This document shows, in pieces, positions 53,595 to 62,401 of a stretch of DNA of 64,000 nucleotides. The position numbers and the translations under genes were made by a program. Source of the stretch: an uncultured Eubacteriales bacterium (GTDB taxonomy: Bacteria; Bacillota; Clostridia; Christensenellales; Aristaeellaceae); the NCBI GenBank assembly GCA_902795275.1, contig CADBKQ010000003.1, forward strand, positions 1 through 64,000, in the 5' to 3' direction. Below the pieces are notes generated by a model. It was given only the letters and a program-made list of their open reading frames with translations. It had not been told where the DNA came from and searched no databases. How positions within the stretch are numbered: position 1 is the stretch's first letter; each line of letters begins with the position of its first letter.

Positions 53595-54464
53595 TTGACA
53601 GGCTTCTGGGAGCAGGTGCAGACCTTTTTTTGGAATATTATTCATCGGCCCACGTGGATCGATTATCTGGATATAGTCATCATCGCTTTTCTGATTTATC
53701 AGCTCGTCACCATCACCCGGCAGACCCGCGCCATCCAGGTTTTAAAGGGTCTGGCGATTATTATCGTGGCAAGCTATGTGAGCGAATTAATGGGCCTGAC
53801 CACCCTGAACTGGGTGCTCAGGAGCATCCTGAACAACGGCGTGATCGCGCTGATGATCCTGTTCCAGCCCGAACTGAGAAAGGCGCTGGAGCAGATCGGG
53901 CGCACGGCCAAGCTGGATCGTTCCGCCCAGCGGGACGAAAGCGAGCGCATCGTGGACGAAATCACCCAATGCCTGCTGCGGCTGTCCCGGCGGCGGGTCG
54001 GCGCGCTGATCGTGTTTGAGCAGCGCACGGGCCTCAAGGACATCACCGAAAGCAGCGGCACCGAGATCGACTCCATCATCTCCGCGCCTTTGCTGGAAAA
54101 CATTTTCGAGCCCAACACGCCCCTGCATGACGGCGCGGTGATCATCCGCGGCCAGCGCATCGTGTCCGCCGCCTGCGTGCTGACGCTGGCCAGCGACAAC
54201 CGCGCCATCAGCCGCGACCTGGGCACCCGCCACCGCGCCGGCCTGGGCGTGAGCGAAACCACCGACGCCATCGTGCTGATCGTCAGCGAGGAAACGGGCA
54301 TCATCTCCATGGCCCGGGGCGGCAAGCTGACCCGCCACCTGGACGCGGAGGGTCTGCGCAAGGTGCTGCGCGAAATGTACCATGAAGAGCACACCCGGCT
54401 GTGGCGCTTTACCCACCACCTGCGCAAGGCGCGGAAAGGAGGAGCTGGCAATGATGAAGAATGA
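53595..54464 (+). CDS. cdaA: diadenylate cyclase CdaA
   Basis: The 289-aa protein has three N-terminal membrane segments (about 20-105) and a DisA_N cyclase domain with the active-site motifs DGAVIIRG (about 178-185) and RHRAGLG (about 216-222). It makes cyclic di-AMP from two ATP, which controls potassium and osmolyte balance in Firmicutes. The start is TTG with GAGGGCGG upstream. It overlaps the start of cdaR by 14 nt. In many Firmicutes glmM follows; it does not here. Confidence 0.95.
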   Translation: MTGFWEQVQTFFWNIIHRPTWIDYLDIVIIAFLIYQLVTITRQTRAIQVLKGLAIIIVASYVSELMGLTTLNWVLRSILNNGVIALMILFQPELRKALEQIGRTAKLDRSAQRDESERIVDEITQCLLRLSRRRVGALIVFEQRTGLKDITESSGTEIDSIISAPLLENIFEPNTPLHDGAVIIRGQRIVSAACVLTLASDNRAISRDLGTRHRAGLGVSETTDAIVLIVSEETGIISMARGGKLTRHLDAEGLRKVLREMYHEEHTRLWRFTHHLRKARKGGAGNDEE

Positions 54465-55566
54465 CGCCGCGCCTTCCCCCGCCGAGCAGGAAAAAGCAAA
54501 GAAGCAGAGCCTCGGCCGCAAAATACTGAACGTTCTCATTCATAACTGGGGCTGGAAAATCGCCAGCCTGGTGCTGGCCGTGTGCCTCTGGGGTGTGCTT
54601 ATCACGCAGGACACCTCCCTGCCCCGCACGAAGCTGATCGAAGGCGTGCGCGTGTCCGTCACCAACGCCGCCGTGCTGCGCTCCAACGGGCTGATCGTGG
54701 TTTCCGGCCTGGAAGACCTGGACACCATCAACCTGCGGGTCAGCGTGCCGCAGAAGAATTATACATCGGCGTCCGCGGCCAACTATGTCGCGCGGCTGGA
54801 CGTTTCCCAGATCCAGGCCGCCGGAGAACAGACCCTGAAAATCACCGCCACCGCCTCCAGCGCCGCCCAGTACGGAACGGTGCTGGAAGTCATCAATCCC
54901 GATGTGAAGCTAATGGTGGAAGAATACGGCACGCTGTCGGGCGTGCCGGTGGAGGTGCGGCGTTCGGGCGAAGTACCCGAAGGCATTTACGCCACTTCCG
55001 TTTCCCGCGGGGTGGAATCCGTGGATATCAGCGGCCCTAAATCTATCGTGGAGCAGGCGGCCCGTTGCGTGGTGGAATACGACCAGAGCGCCCTGAGCCT
55101 GAATAACACGCCCAATACGGTCAGCCTCCCCTTCTTCTTTGAGGATGCGGAGGGAAACCGGCTGGACAGCGCGAACATCACCGTTACCCCCCGGGGCCAG
55201 GCTTCGTCCATCCAGCGCATCACGCTCACCCAGAACGTATACGCCATGACCCGGGTCAAGGTGGATGAAAACTCCCTGCTGAAAGGCGAGCCCGCCGAAG
55301 GCTACGCGGTCAGCAACATCCGCGTGATTCCCACCAGCATCACCCTGGCCGGCAGCGAAGTGGCCATCGCCCCGTATCGGGTGGAAGGCGCGGCGCTGTT
55401 CCCCTATGAGCCGGTAGACATCAGCGGCCAGAGCCGCACGGTCAGCCAGCTTTTGTATCTCAACACGCCCGGCAATATGGACTTTATCAGCAACAACACC
55501 GTGCAGGTGGTCGTAACCATTCTGCCCGAGGAATTTGTGAAGCTGTCCACCGACAGCAATCCATAA
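54451..55566 (+). CDS. cdaR: CdaR/YbbR-domain regulator of CdaA
   Basis: The 371-aa protein has a short Lys-rich N-terminus, one membrane segment (IASLVLAVCLWGVLITQD, about 38-55) and four YbbR-type repeats outside the membrane (for example VPVEVRRSGEVPEGIYATSV and VDISGPKSIV). CdaR binds CdaA and modulates its activity. AAAGGAGGAG lies before the ATG, inside the cdaA end. Confidence 0.92.
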   Translation: MMKNDAAPSPAEQEKAKKQSLGRKILNVLIHNWGWKIASLVLAVCLWGVLITQDTSLPRTKLIEGVRVSVTNAAVLRSNGLIVVSGLEDLDTINLRVSVPQKNYTSASAANYVARLDVSQIQAAGEQTLKITATASSAAQYGTVLEVINPDVKLMVEEYGTLSGVPVEVRRSGEVPEGIYATSVSRGVESVDISGPKSIVEQAARCVVEYDQSALSLNNTPNTVSLPFFFEDAEGNRLDSANITVTPRGQASSIQRITLTQNVYAMTRVKVDENSLLKGEPAEGYAVSNIRVIPTSITLAGSEVAIAPYRVEGAALFPYEPVDISGQSRTVSQLLYLNTPGNMDFISNNTVQVVVTILPEEFVKLSTDSNP

Positions 55567-55572
55567 GCGCTC

Positions 55573-56379
55573 ATGAACAGTTTTGCCAACAATTTGTTTA
55601 CCCTGCTCTTCGGATGGGCGCGTACGATCATCCAACAGCTGTGGAGCACCTCCACGTCCGGCCATTTCAGCGGCTTTTTCTCCTGGCTGGGCGACCATTG
55701 GCTGTGGCTCGTCGCCGCGCTGGCCCTGGCCGGAACAGTGATCGACCTGGCCGTGTGGCTGCTGCGCTGGCAGCCTTACCTGGTGTGGAAAACCAGGCTG
55801 AGAAGGCTGGGCCGCTGGCTGCGGGGCGATCGTTCCGCTCCTCCCAGGCGGTTTGAAAAGGGGTACCAGGCCGGCGTGGCGCTGGACATCCAGCAGGATG
55901 ATGCGCCGGAAGCGCCATCCGCGGAGGAATGGCAGGACCCCATCTGGAACCTGCCCCAGGAGTCTGCCCAGGAGGAAGGCTCCCATGCCTTTACGGAGAT
56001 CCTGATGCGCGACGGCCAACTGAGCGACACAGCGCTGGAGCGCCAGGGCCGCAGCTCCGCTTCCGCCGCGCAGTATGAACCGCCCGCCCTGGTGACCGCC
56101 TCCTGGCTGAGCGGCGCCTATCGGAAAGCCCATTCCGCTCCCCCGGCTCCGCGCAAGCGCCGGAGCAAGAAAAACGACAGGAAGAAGCCGACGTGGGCCG
56201 CCAAGCTCATGATTCCGGAAGTGGAGGAGGATTTGCTGCTGGACGGCCTGCCTCCGGCGGTTGACCGGCAGCAGGCGTTTCATGAGCCCGTGTATCCCAT
56301 GAAAGACTACACCGGAGCCGACACCGGCTGGCAGCCCCCGGCTTCCGGCCCGTCCGCGGAGGGAAATTACAGGCGATGA
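55573..56379 (+). CDS. membrane protein of unknown function between cdaR and rsmF
   Basis: The 268-aa product has one or two hydrophobic segments near the N-terminus (FANNLFTLLFGWARTI; WLVAALALAGTVIDLAVWLL, about 46-65), then an Arg-rich stretch and a hydrophilic, low-complexity C-terminus with a basic block (RKRRSKKNDRKKP). I recognise no family. Its start is 6 bp after cdaR and its stop overlaps the next ATG (ATGA), so it is translated with the cda operon. Confidence 0.65.
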   Translation: MNSFANNLFTLLFGWARTIIQQLWSTSTSGHFSGFFSWLGDHWLWLVAALALAGTVIDLAVWLLRWQPYLVWKTRLRRLGRWLRGDRSAPPRRFEKGYQAGVALDIQQDDAPEAPSAEEWQDPIWNLPQESAQEEGSHAFTEILMRDGQLSDTALERQGRSSASAAQYEPPALVTASWLSGAYRKAHSAPPAPRKRRSKKNDRKKPTWAAKLMIPEVEEDLLLDGLPPAVDRQQAFHEPVYPMKDYTGADTGWQPPASGPSAEGNYRR

Positions 56380-57704
56380 AGGAACAAACCAATCTGGTTT
56401 TCATGTCACGATGGATCGAGCAGCTGAAGCCTCTCTTGGGGCCGATGATGCCCGATTTTTTGCGCAGCTATGAAATGCCTCCCGTCCGCGGGCTGCGCGT
56501 GCGGCCCGGACTGCCGCCGCCTCCGGAGGCGCAGGAGAAGGTGCCCTGGGCGGAAAACGGCTATTACATCCCGCTGGACTCCGCCGCCGGGGCGCATCCG
56601 CTGCACGAAGCCGGGGCGTATTATTTGCAGGAGCCCAGCGCCATGGCCCCCGCGGCCGTTCTGCGGCCCCAGCCGGGGGAAAAGGTGCTGGATATGTGCG
56701 CGGCGCCGGGCGGCAAAAGCACGCAGTTAGCCGCGTATATGAAGGGAGAAGGCCTGCTGGTCTGCAACGATCCGGTGCAGGGCCGGGCGCAGGTGCTGTC
56801 CCGGAATATCGAGCGCATGGGCGTGCCGAACGCCCTCGTGATTCGCGCGCTGCCCTATGAGATCAGCGGCAAATGGGCCGGTTTCTTTGACAAAATCCTG
56901 GTGGACGCTCCCTGCTCCGGGGAGGGCATGTTCCGCCGTCATCCGGAGCTTCGGCCGGAATGGTCGCCCGATTCCCCCGGCGGCTGCGCCAACCGGCAGA
57001 GCTTTATCCTGAAAAACGCCGCCATGATGCTTCGCCCCGGCGGGCTGATGGCGTACAGCACCTGCACCTTCAACGCAGTGGAGAACGAAGGCGTCATTGA
57101 AGAATTCCTGCGGATGCATCCCGACTTTTCCCTGGTGCCCTTCTCCCTGCCCGGCCTGCCGGAAAACGACGGCATGCTGCATCTCTGGCCCCACCAGATT
57201 CGCGGGGAAGGCCATTTCGTGGCGCTGCTGCAAAAGGACGGAGAAGATGGACCCGCGCCCGCAAAGAAAAAGAAGGGAACCGAAGTTCCCTCCCTGCCTG
57301 AACCCGTGAAGGCCGAAGCCGCCCTGGCGGCCACCTTCCTTGAGGAGCATTATGCTGACCCGCCCGTTCCCGACGCGGCGTTCGCCGGGAAGCTCATCCA
57401 GGCGCCCAAAGTTCTGCCGCCCCTGAACGGTGTGCGGGTGCTGCGCGTCGGCCTGCAATTGGGCGAAATCAACGGGAAAGTGTTTATCCCCGATCACGCC
57501 CTGGCCATGTACCGGCCTTCCCGCCACAGCCTTGCAATGAACGAGGAGGAAGCCCGGCTGTACCAGGCGGGGCAGGTGTTTGCCGCGCCCGATTCTCTGC
57601 GCGGCTTCTGCACTCCCACCCTGAACGGCCTGGCCCTCGGCTGGGCCAAGGCCAGCGACGGCCAGCTGAAAAACCATTATCCCAAGGGCTTGCGGCGGTA
57701 CTGA
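56376..57704 (+). CDS. RsmF-like rRNA (cytosine-C5) methyltransferase
   Basis: The 442-aa protein has an N-terminal RsmB/F-type segment, a SAM-dependent domain with VLDMCAAPGGKSTQLA (motif I), LVDAPCSGEGMFRRHPE with the motif IV Cys, and MAYSTCTFNAVENEGVIEEF with the catalytic TC Cys. The C-terminal part (LRVGLQLGEIN, FIPDHALAMY) is the RsmF-type domain with a PUA-like end. It should methylate 16S rRNA cytosines. It is the last gene of the cdaA operon and ends 3 bp from the convergent cellulase gene. Confidence 0.92.
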   Translation: MKEQTNLVFMSRWIEQLKPLLGPMMPDFLRSYEMPPVRGLRVRPGLPPPPEAQEKVPWAENGYYIPLDSAAGAHPLHEAGAYYLQEPSAMAPAAVLRPQPGEKVLDMCAAPGGKSTQLAAYMKGEGLLVCNDPVQGRAQVLSRNIERMGVPNALVIRALPYEISGKWAGFFDKILVDAPCSGEGMFRRHPELRPEWSPDSPGGCANRQSFILKNAAMMLRPGGLMAYSTCTFNAVENEGVIEEFLRMHPDFSLVPFSLPGLPENDGMLHLWPHQIRGEGHFVALLQKDGEDGPAPAKKKKGTEVPSLPEPVKAEAALAATFLEEHYADPPVPDAAFAGKLIQAPKVLPPLNGVRVLRVGLQLGEINGKVFIPDHALAMYRPSRHSLAMNEEEARLYQAGQVFAAPDSLRGFCTPTLNGLALGWAKASDGQLKNHYPKGLRRY

Positions 57705-57707
57705 CCT

Positions 57708-59495
57708 TCACTTCCGCGGCGCGTAGGTGAACGTGACCTCGAGGGTTTCAATCCGTTCCATGGCTGGATTGGCGCGGTCAAGAACGGTGGCGGAAATGCC
57801 GGTCAGGTCGCCGTATAGCACACGGGCGGTGTCTTTTCCGACCGTTTTCATGTTCACCCATTCGTTGAACAGGTTCGTACGGGTACACTTACCATCGTCG
57901 GAGCAGGTATAGTTGCGGCCCTTGAATTTGACCGGTTCGCCGTTGACGCGGCATTCGGTGATATGGATGCAGTAGCCGGGATAATTCTGTTCCCCATTGG
58001 ATATGCCGACAGCGCTGAACGCGGTGTTCTCGGCATATCCTTTTTCTGTGCCGGTAAAGTCCAGGGCCACAGTATAGGTGCCGGGGCCGGTGATTTCCAC
58101 GTCGGTGGGCCGGATGCCGGGAGTGATGGAATCGGGGGCGTAGGTGTCCCCCACGCTGTAGCTGAGCGCCCAACTGCCTTCGCTGAACATGATCCAGGCC
58201 ACGCTTGCGCCGTCCGACACCTGGAGGGCGTCCTCCCGCAGCGTGGTGGGAGCGGCGGCGACAGCGTCCTCAATCCCCTGCTTGCCAGCCTTGGCGATTT
58301 CCGCGTAATCCCTGCCTTCCTCGGAAGCAGCGTTCCGCCTGGCGTACACCGCCGCGATTTCCTCATTCACGATCCTGCATTCTCTGCGGATAAAGAACCC
58401 GCTGCAATCCCACAGGCAGGAGGTAAAGTCCAGCGCGTCGCAGCAGTCCAGGAACGCCTTGTGATAAGCCGGGGCGTTCTTTTTCATGATGCCGTCGCCG
58501 CCCGGCAGCGCGCCGTATTCGCCAATCACCACGCCATAGCCTTGGGCGACAAATTTCTTCATCTTGCTCAGGGTCTTGTACATGCCGTTGAAATCCGCCG
58601 CCTTGCCCCACAGGGTCGCGCCCGCCGCGCTGGACGCGCCGCAATAGCTCCAGGGGTCGTAGTAATGCACCGATACCATCAGCTTCTTTTCGGCGGTATC
58701 CTTGGGCATCTGGAAACGGCTGTCGAAGGTCTGGTCGATGTTGGTGCCGTATCCCGCGATGAGCAGGAACCGCTGGGCGTTGTTGCCGCCGGTGGCGCGT
58801 ACAATGTCCACGAACGCCTGGTTCACCCGGTTGGTCAGGGCGTAGCGCTCGTTTTCGGTCAGATAAGAAAGCAGCGAGTCCCGGCAGAAGCAGGGAGAAT
58901 TCTCGTCGAACCGCGCGCCCAATTCCTCATTGGCGCTTTCAAAAATCAGGTAATCGGAGTAATCCCGGAAGTATTCCGCGATCTGCTGCCACATGCCCCG
59001 GTAAGCTTCCATGGCAAAACCAGCGGTTTCCTTGCTCTCCGAGCCGAACATGCCCCACCAGCCGCCGTCCCAGTGGTCGTTGAGGATCACGTACATTCCG
59101 GCATTTCGGGCGTAGTCCACGATCTCCTTCACCCGGGCCAGGTACGCTTCGCTGATGGTGTAATCCTTCATCTCAAAGGGCATGGCGGTGGCGTTGGTCA
59201 TCCAGGCTACGGGGATGCGGATGGTATCGAACCCCGCGGCCTTCATCCCGTCCAGCATGGCCTGGGTGGTCACGGGCTGGCCCCAGCCGGTTTCGTACAC
59301 CGTGGGATCGTCGGAATAATGGCCCCGGGTATTGTCGCATGCCTCCATGGTGTTGCCCAGGTTGATGCCGTTGCCCATGAGCCGGGTAGCCTCCACCGCG
59401 GTCAGCCCTTCCCGCACCGCGCCGTCGTCCGCCAGCGCGGGCAGGCAGAAGCAGAGCAGCAGGATCGCCAATAATATGCCTGTCATTTTTCTCAT
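57708..59495 (-). CDS. secreted GH5 endoglucanase (cellulase) with C-terminal carbohydrate-binding module
   Basis: The 595-aa product has a signal peptide (MRKMTGILLAILLLCFCLPALA) and a GH5 domain (about 30-370): GINLGNTMEAC, DTIRIPVAWM, VILNDHWDGGWW, LIFESANEEL with the acid/base Glu, and VVIGEYGAL with the nucleophile Glu. A beta-rich C-terminal region (about 410-595) looks like a carbohydrate-binding module. It should cleave beta-1,4-glucans outside the cell. GGAAGGAA precedes the chosen ATG; the longer frame runs through an intergenic repeat. It follows the sugar ABC genes on the same strand. Confidence 0.9.
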   Translation of the reverse strand: MRKMTGILLAILLLCFCLPALADDGAVREGLTAVEATRLMGNGINLGNTMEACDNTRGHYSDDPTVYETGWGQPVTTQAMLDGMKAAGFDTIRIPVAWMTNATAMPFEMKDYTISEAYLARVKEIVDYARNAGMYVILNDHWDGGWWGMFGSESKETAGFAMEAYRGMWQQIAEYFRDYSDYLIFESANEELGARFDENSPCFCRDSLLSYLTENERYALTNRVNQAFVDIVRATGGNNAQRFLLIAGYGTNIDQTFDSRFQMPKDTAEKKLMVSVHYYDPWSYCGASSAAGATLWGKAADFNGMYKTLSKMKKFVAQGYGVVIGEYGALPGGDGIMKKNAPAYHKAFLDCCDALDFTSCLWDCSGFFIRRECRIVNEEIAAVYARRNAASEEGRDYAEIAKAGKQGIEDAVAAAPTTLREDALQVSDGASVAWIMFSEGSWALSYSVGDTYAPDSITPGIRPTDVEITGPGTYTVALDFTGTEKGYAENTAFSAVGISNGEQNYPGYCIHITECRVNGEPVKFKGRNYTCSDDGKCTRTNLFNEWVNMKTVGKDTARVLYGDLTGISATVLDRANPAMERIETLEVTFTYAPRK

Positions 59496-59524
59496 TTCCT
59501 TCCGTCCTTCCCTTCGTTTGAAAA

Positions 59525-59622
59525 GGCCCCCTCGCCTTGCAGGCAGGGGGAAAGTTTTGTCGGGGGAGTGCTGGGAGCTTTGATCCACCAATCCAAGGCC
59601 TTCCCCTTGAGGGGAAGGCTTT
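59525..59622. repeat. intergenic GC-rich hairpin repeat before the cellulase gene
   Basis: Two hairpins: CCCCCT/AGGGGG enclosing GCCT/AGGC (59527-59550), and GCCTTCCCC/GGGGAAGGC around TTGA (59598-59619). Sequences of this type are dispersed repeats in other Clostridia. It may attenuate transcription from the ABC operon into the cellulase gene. Confidence 0.55.
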
Positions 59623-59635
59623 GGGAGAGTCACTT

Positions 59636-61396
59636 TCACTTCGTCAGCGCCGCCTGGGCCTGCTGGGCCGCCCAGCACAGGGCCGCCTGCTCATCGCACC
59701 AGGCCACGCAGTCCGCGTAGCCGTAGGCGTTGCAGTCCTTGATCATCTGGTTCAGGTGGAAGTTGAATTCGCCGTCGTTCTTGGCGTAGATGGCGCGCCA
59801 GGAATAGGTTTTCACCGCGGTCTGAATCTGGCTCCACTTGGTATCCAGCACCTGGTCGCGCTTGGCTGGGGAGTAGGTGCCCTTGTCCAGCATCACCTTG
59901 TAGGGGTGCTTTTCCAGATACTGCTGGGTGGAGGCTGCGCCCGCCCATTCGCACCACGCCTGCTGGATGGGCTTGAGGTCAGAGCTCAGCACGCTGACCC
60001 AGCCTTCCTTGTCCAGGGTTTCGGTCTTTTTGCTGTCGGGGTTCTGCTGGCTGGCGGTCAGGGTGGTGTTGTTGATTTGCAGCGCGCCGTCGTTATAGGT
60101 GCCGCTCTGGGGATATTCCTTGCCGGTGCGGGGACCGACGAGCACAGTGCCGGTCATGTCGAAGGCAGGGTCCTGGCTGGTCTTTTTGCCCAGCTCGGTA
60201 AAGTACGCGCCGCCCTCGTCGTCATAGTCCCAGGTCATGCCCTTGGGGCCGTACCACATGGTCAGGCTGCCTTCGGGGGAAGCCAGGTAATCAATGATCG
60301 CTAGGCACAGTTCGGGATATTCGGCGTCCGCGCCAATGGTCCAGAGGCGGTTGCCGCCGGTCAGGGACAGGCCGTAGGAAATGGGGGTGGCTTCCTCGGG
60401 CACCATGGTATACATGTATTTACCCGCGTCCAGGTGCTCGGTGGTGTTGAAGATGGAGGAGCCGGCGAAGTTGAAAATGCTCCAGAAGGTGCCACCCGCC
60501 TTCACCTTTTCACCCATGGTGGAATAGGTCTGGGAGGCGGAGTTGGGGTCCAGCAGCCCTTCGCGGTAGAGCTTGTTGAAGAATTTCAGGCTCTGGATGT
60601 ACAGGCCGTCGGGCTCCAGGCAGCCCTGGAACTGGCCGTTCTCGGTGTTGATGAGGCCCATTTCAAACTCGTCCCAGCCATAGTAGGCAGTGGCCAGGGA
60701 CTTGACGTACATCACCATATTGCCGTCCCAGTCGGGCCAGATGGACACGGCGTAGGTTTCGTTGCCGTTCTCGTCGGTGGGGCAGATTTCCTTCATCGCC
60801 TTGAACAGGTCGATCATGCCGTCCAGGTCTTTCACTTCGGGGCAGCCCAGCTGCTGGTACAGATCCCAGCGGATGTCCCAGGTGTAAAAGAAGTTTTCAT
60901 GGCTGCCCGCTTTCAGCGCCACGTTGTGGCCGAAGCCGTGGATCTTATTGTCGGGACTCTTGGCGCGGTTGGCTTCCAGCGCCATCTGGTAGTTGGCCCA
61001 GAGGTAGGGCGCGTATTCCGCCGCCAGATCGTCCTCTTCCCAGTCCAGTAGCAGGCCCTGGCTCACGGCGTCCTGGTACTTGTCGCCGTCCGCGCCCCAG
61101 ACCACGATGTCGCCCAGGTTGCCGCTTTCCATGCGGGTGGCGTAGGTGCCGTCGGATTCGGGGATGATGTTGATTTTCACGTTGAACATGTCCAGCAGCA
61201 GGTCGGCGCTCCAATGGGCCTGGATACCGCTGTAGTTCGCCAGCTGGGTGTACACGTTGATGGTGATGGGCTCGCCGTCGTACACGCCGATTTCTTCCAG
61301 CTTGGCGTAGACGTCCTTGTCCTCCGCCATCGCGGGCAAGGCCGCCAGGGTGGAAAGGATCGACAGAGCCAGCAGAATAGCAAGCAGTTTTTTCAT
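59636..61396 (-). CDS. extracellular sugar-binding protein of an ABC importer
   Basis: The 586-aa product has a type I signal peptide (MKKLLAILLALSILSTLAAL...AMAED) and a family 1 solute-binding fold of the LplA/YtcQ type, with ITINVYTQLANYSG near the start and YPELCLAIIDYLASPEGSL near the end. There is no lipobox Cys, so it would not be anchored as a lipoprotein, which is unusual for a Gram-positive importer. AAGGAGG precedes the ATG. It follows two permease genes and precedes the cellulase, which suggests cello-oligosaccharide or other beta-glucan fragments as ligand. Confidence 0.9.
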   Translation of the reverse strand: MKKLLAILLALSILSTLAALPAMAEDKDVYAKLEEIGVYDGEPITINVYTQLANYSGIQAHWSADLLLDMFNVKINIIPESDGTYATRMESGNLGDIVVWGADGDKYQDAVSQGLLLDWEEDDLAAEYAPYLWANYQMALEANRAKSPDNKIHGFGHNVALKAGSHENFFYTWDIRWDLYQQLGCPEVKDLDGMIDLFKAMKEICPTDENGNETYAVSIWPDWDGNMVMYVKSLATAYYGWDEFEMGLINTENGQFQGCLEPDGLYIQSLKFFNKLYREGLLDPNSASQTYSTMGEKVKAGGTFWSIFNFAGSSIFNTTEHLDAGKYMYTMVPEEATPISYGLSLTGGNRLWTIGADAEYPELCLAIIDYLASPEGSLTMWYGPKGMTWDYDDEGGAYFTELGKKTSQDPAFDMTGTVLVGPRTGKEYPQSGTYNDGALQINNTTLTASQQNPDSKKTETLDKEGWVSVLSSDLKPIQQAWCEWAGAASTQQYLEKHPYKVMLDKGTYSPAKRDQVLDTKWSQIQTAVKTYSWRAIYAKNDGEFNFHLNQMIKDCNAYGYADCVAWCDEQAALCWAAQQAQAALTK

Positions 61397-61429
61397 GATG
61401 GATACAACCTCCTTGATTGTATTGGGAAA

Positions 61430-62386
61430 TCAACCTTTCACCGCCCCGAGCATGATGCCCTTGACGAAGTAGCGCTGCATGAAGGGATAGACCAGCAAAA
61501 TGGGGATGATGCTGACCATGGACACGGTGTACTGGATGACCCGCTGGTTCAGCATGCTCTGGGCGGCCTGTTCGCTGATGGTGCCGCCCTGGCTCATCAT
61601 GGCGCCTAAGTTGCTGGAGGAATTCAGGTAGATGTACAGCCGGTGCTGCAAAGTGTACAGGTCGGGCCGGTTGTTCATCAGCAGCAGGGAGTCCTGAAAG
61701 GAGTTCCAGTTGCCCACCGCGCCGAAAATGGCGATGGTCGCCAGGATTGGCACGCTGAGGGGCAGGATGATTTTCAGCCACACCTTCACCGTGGACGCGC
61801 CGTCGATCACCGCGCTTTCCTCCAGGGAAGCGGGAATGGATTCAATGTAGGTTTTCACCAGGATGATATTGTAGGGGGCCACCATGCCGGGGATGATGTA
61901 GGCCAGGAAATTGTCGGTCAGGCCCATCATCAGCATGTTCATGTACCAGGGCACCAGGCCCGCGTTAAAGTACATGGTGACCACCAGGAAGCGGTACCAG
62001 AAGGAGCGCTTCCACATCTTCTGCTTCGTGACCAGATACCCCGCCCAGGCGGAGGTGACGACCATCAGCGCGGTGCCAAGAATCGTGCGCGCCACCGTGA
62101 CCAGCACGGAGGAGCCTAAATCCTGCACGTTCCGCAGGGCGATATAGTTGCCCACCTGCGCCCCGAACACGGCCTCCCCCGCCTCGTTTTTCAGCATGGG
62201 GAAGAAGTTCACCCGTCCGCTGGTGACCAGGTCGTTATCCGAAATGGTGTTGATGAGCAGGTAGTAGAAGGGGAAAATGCAGATGAAGGTAAAGACGCAG
62301 AAGAAGATGATCACCGCAATGTCGAACACCCAGTCTCCCGTCGTGCGCCTGATATGCAGGGAAGCGGCTTTTTCTTTCTTGCTCAT
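61430..62386 (-). CDS. carbohydrate ABC transporter permease (MalG/LplC-like)
   Basis: The 318-aa protein has six membrane segments and the EAA loop that contacts the ATPase (IPASLEESAVIDGASTVKVW). It belongs to the LplC/YtcP subgroup, whose genes usually lack their own ATPase and rely on a shared MsmX-like ATPase; no ATPase gene is present here. GGGGAGGCG precedes the ATG. It lies 15 bp after the partner permease gene. Confidence 0.92.
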   Translation of the reverse strand: MSKKEKAASLHIRRTTGDWVFDIAVIIFFCVFTFICIFPFYYLLINTISDNDLVTSGRVNFFPMLKNEAGEAVFGAQVGNYIALRNVQDLGSSVLVTVARTILGTALMVVTSAWAGYLVTKQKMWKRSFWYRFLVVTMYFNAGLVPWYMNMLMMGLTDNFLAYIIPGMVAPYNIILVKTYIESIPASLEESAVIDGASTVKVWLKIILPLSVPILATIAIFGAVGNWNSFQDSLLLMNNRPDLYTLQHRLYIYLNSSSNLGAMMSQGGTISEQAAQSMLNQRVIQYTVSMVSIIPILLVYPFMQRYFVKGIMLGAVKG

Positions 62387-62401
62387 GCTGTTCGCCTCCC
62401 C

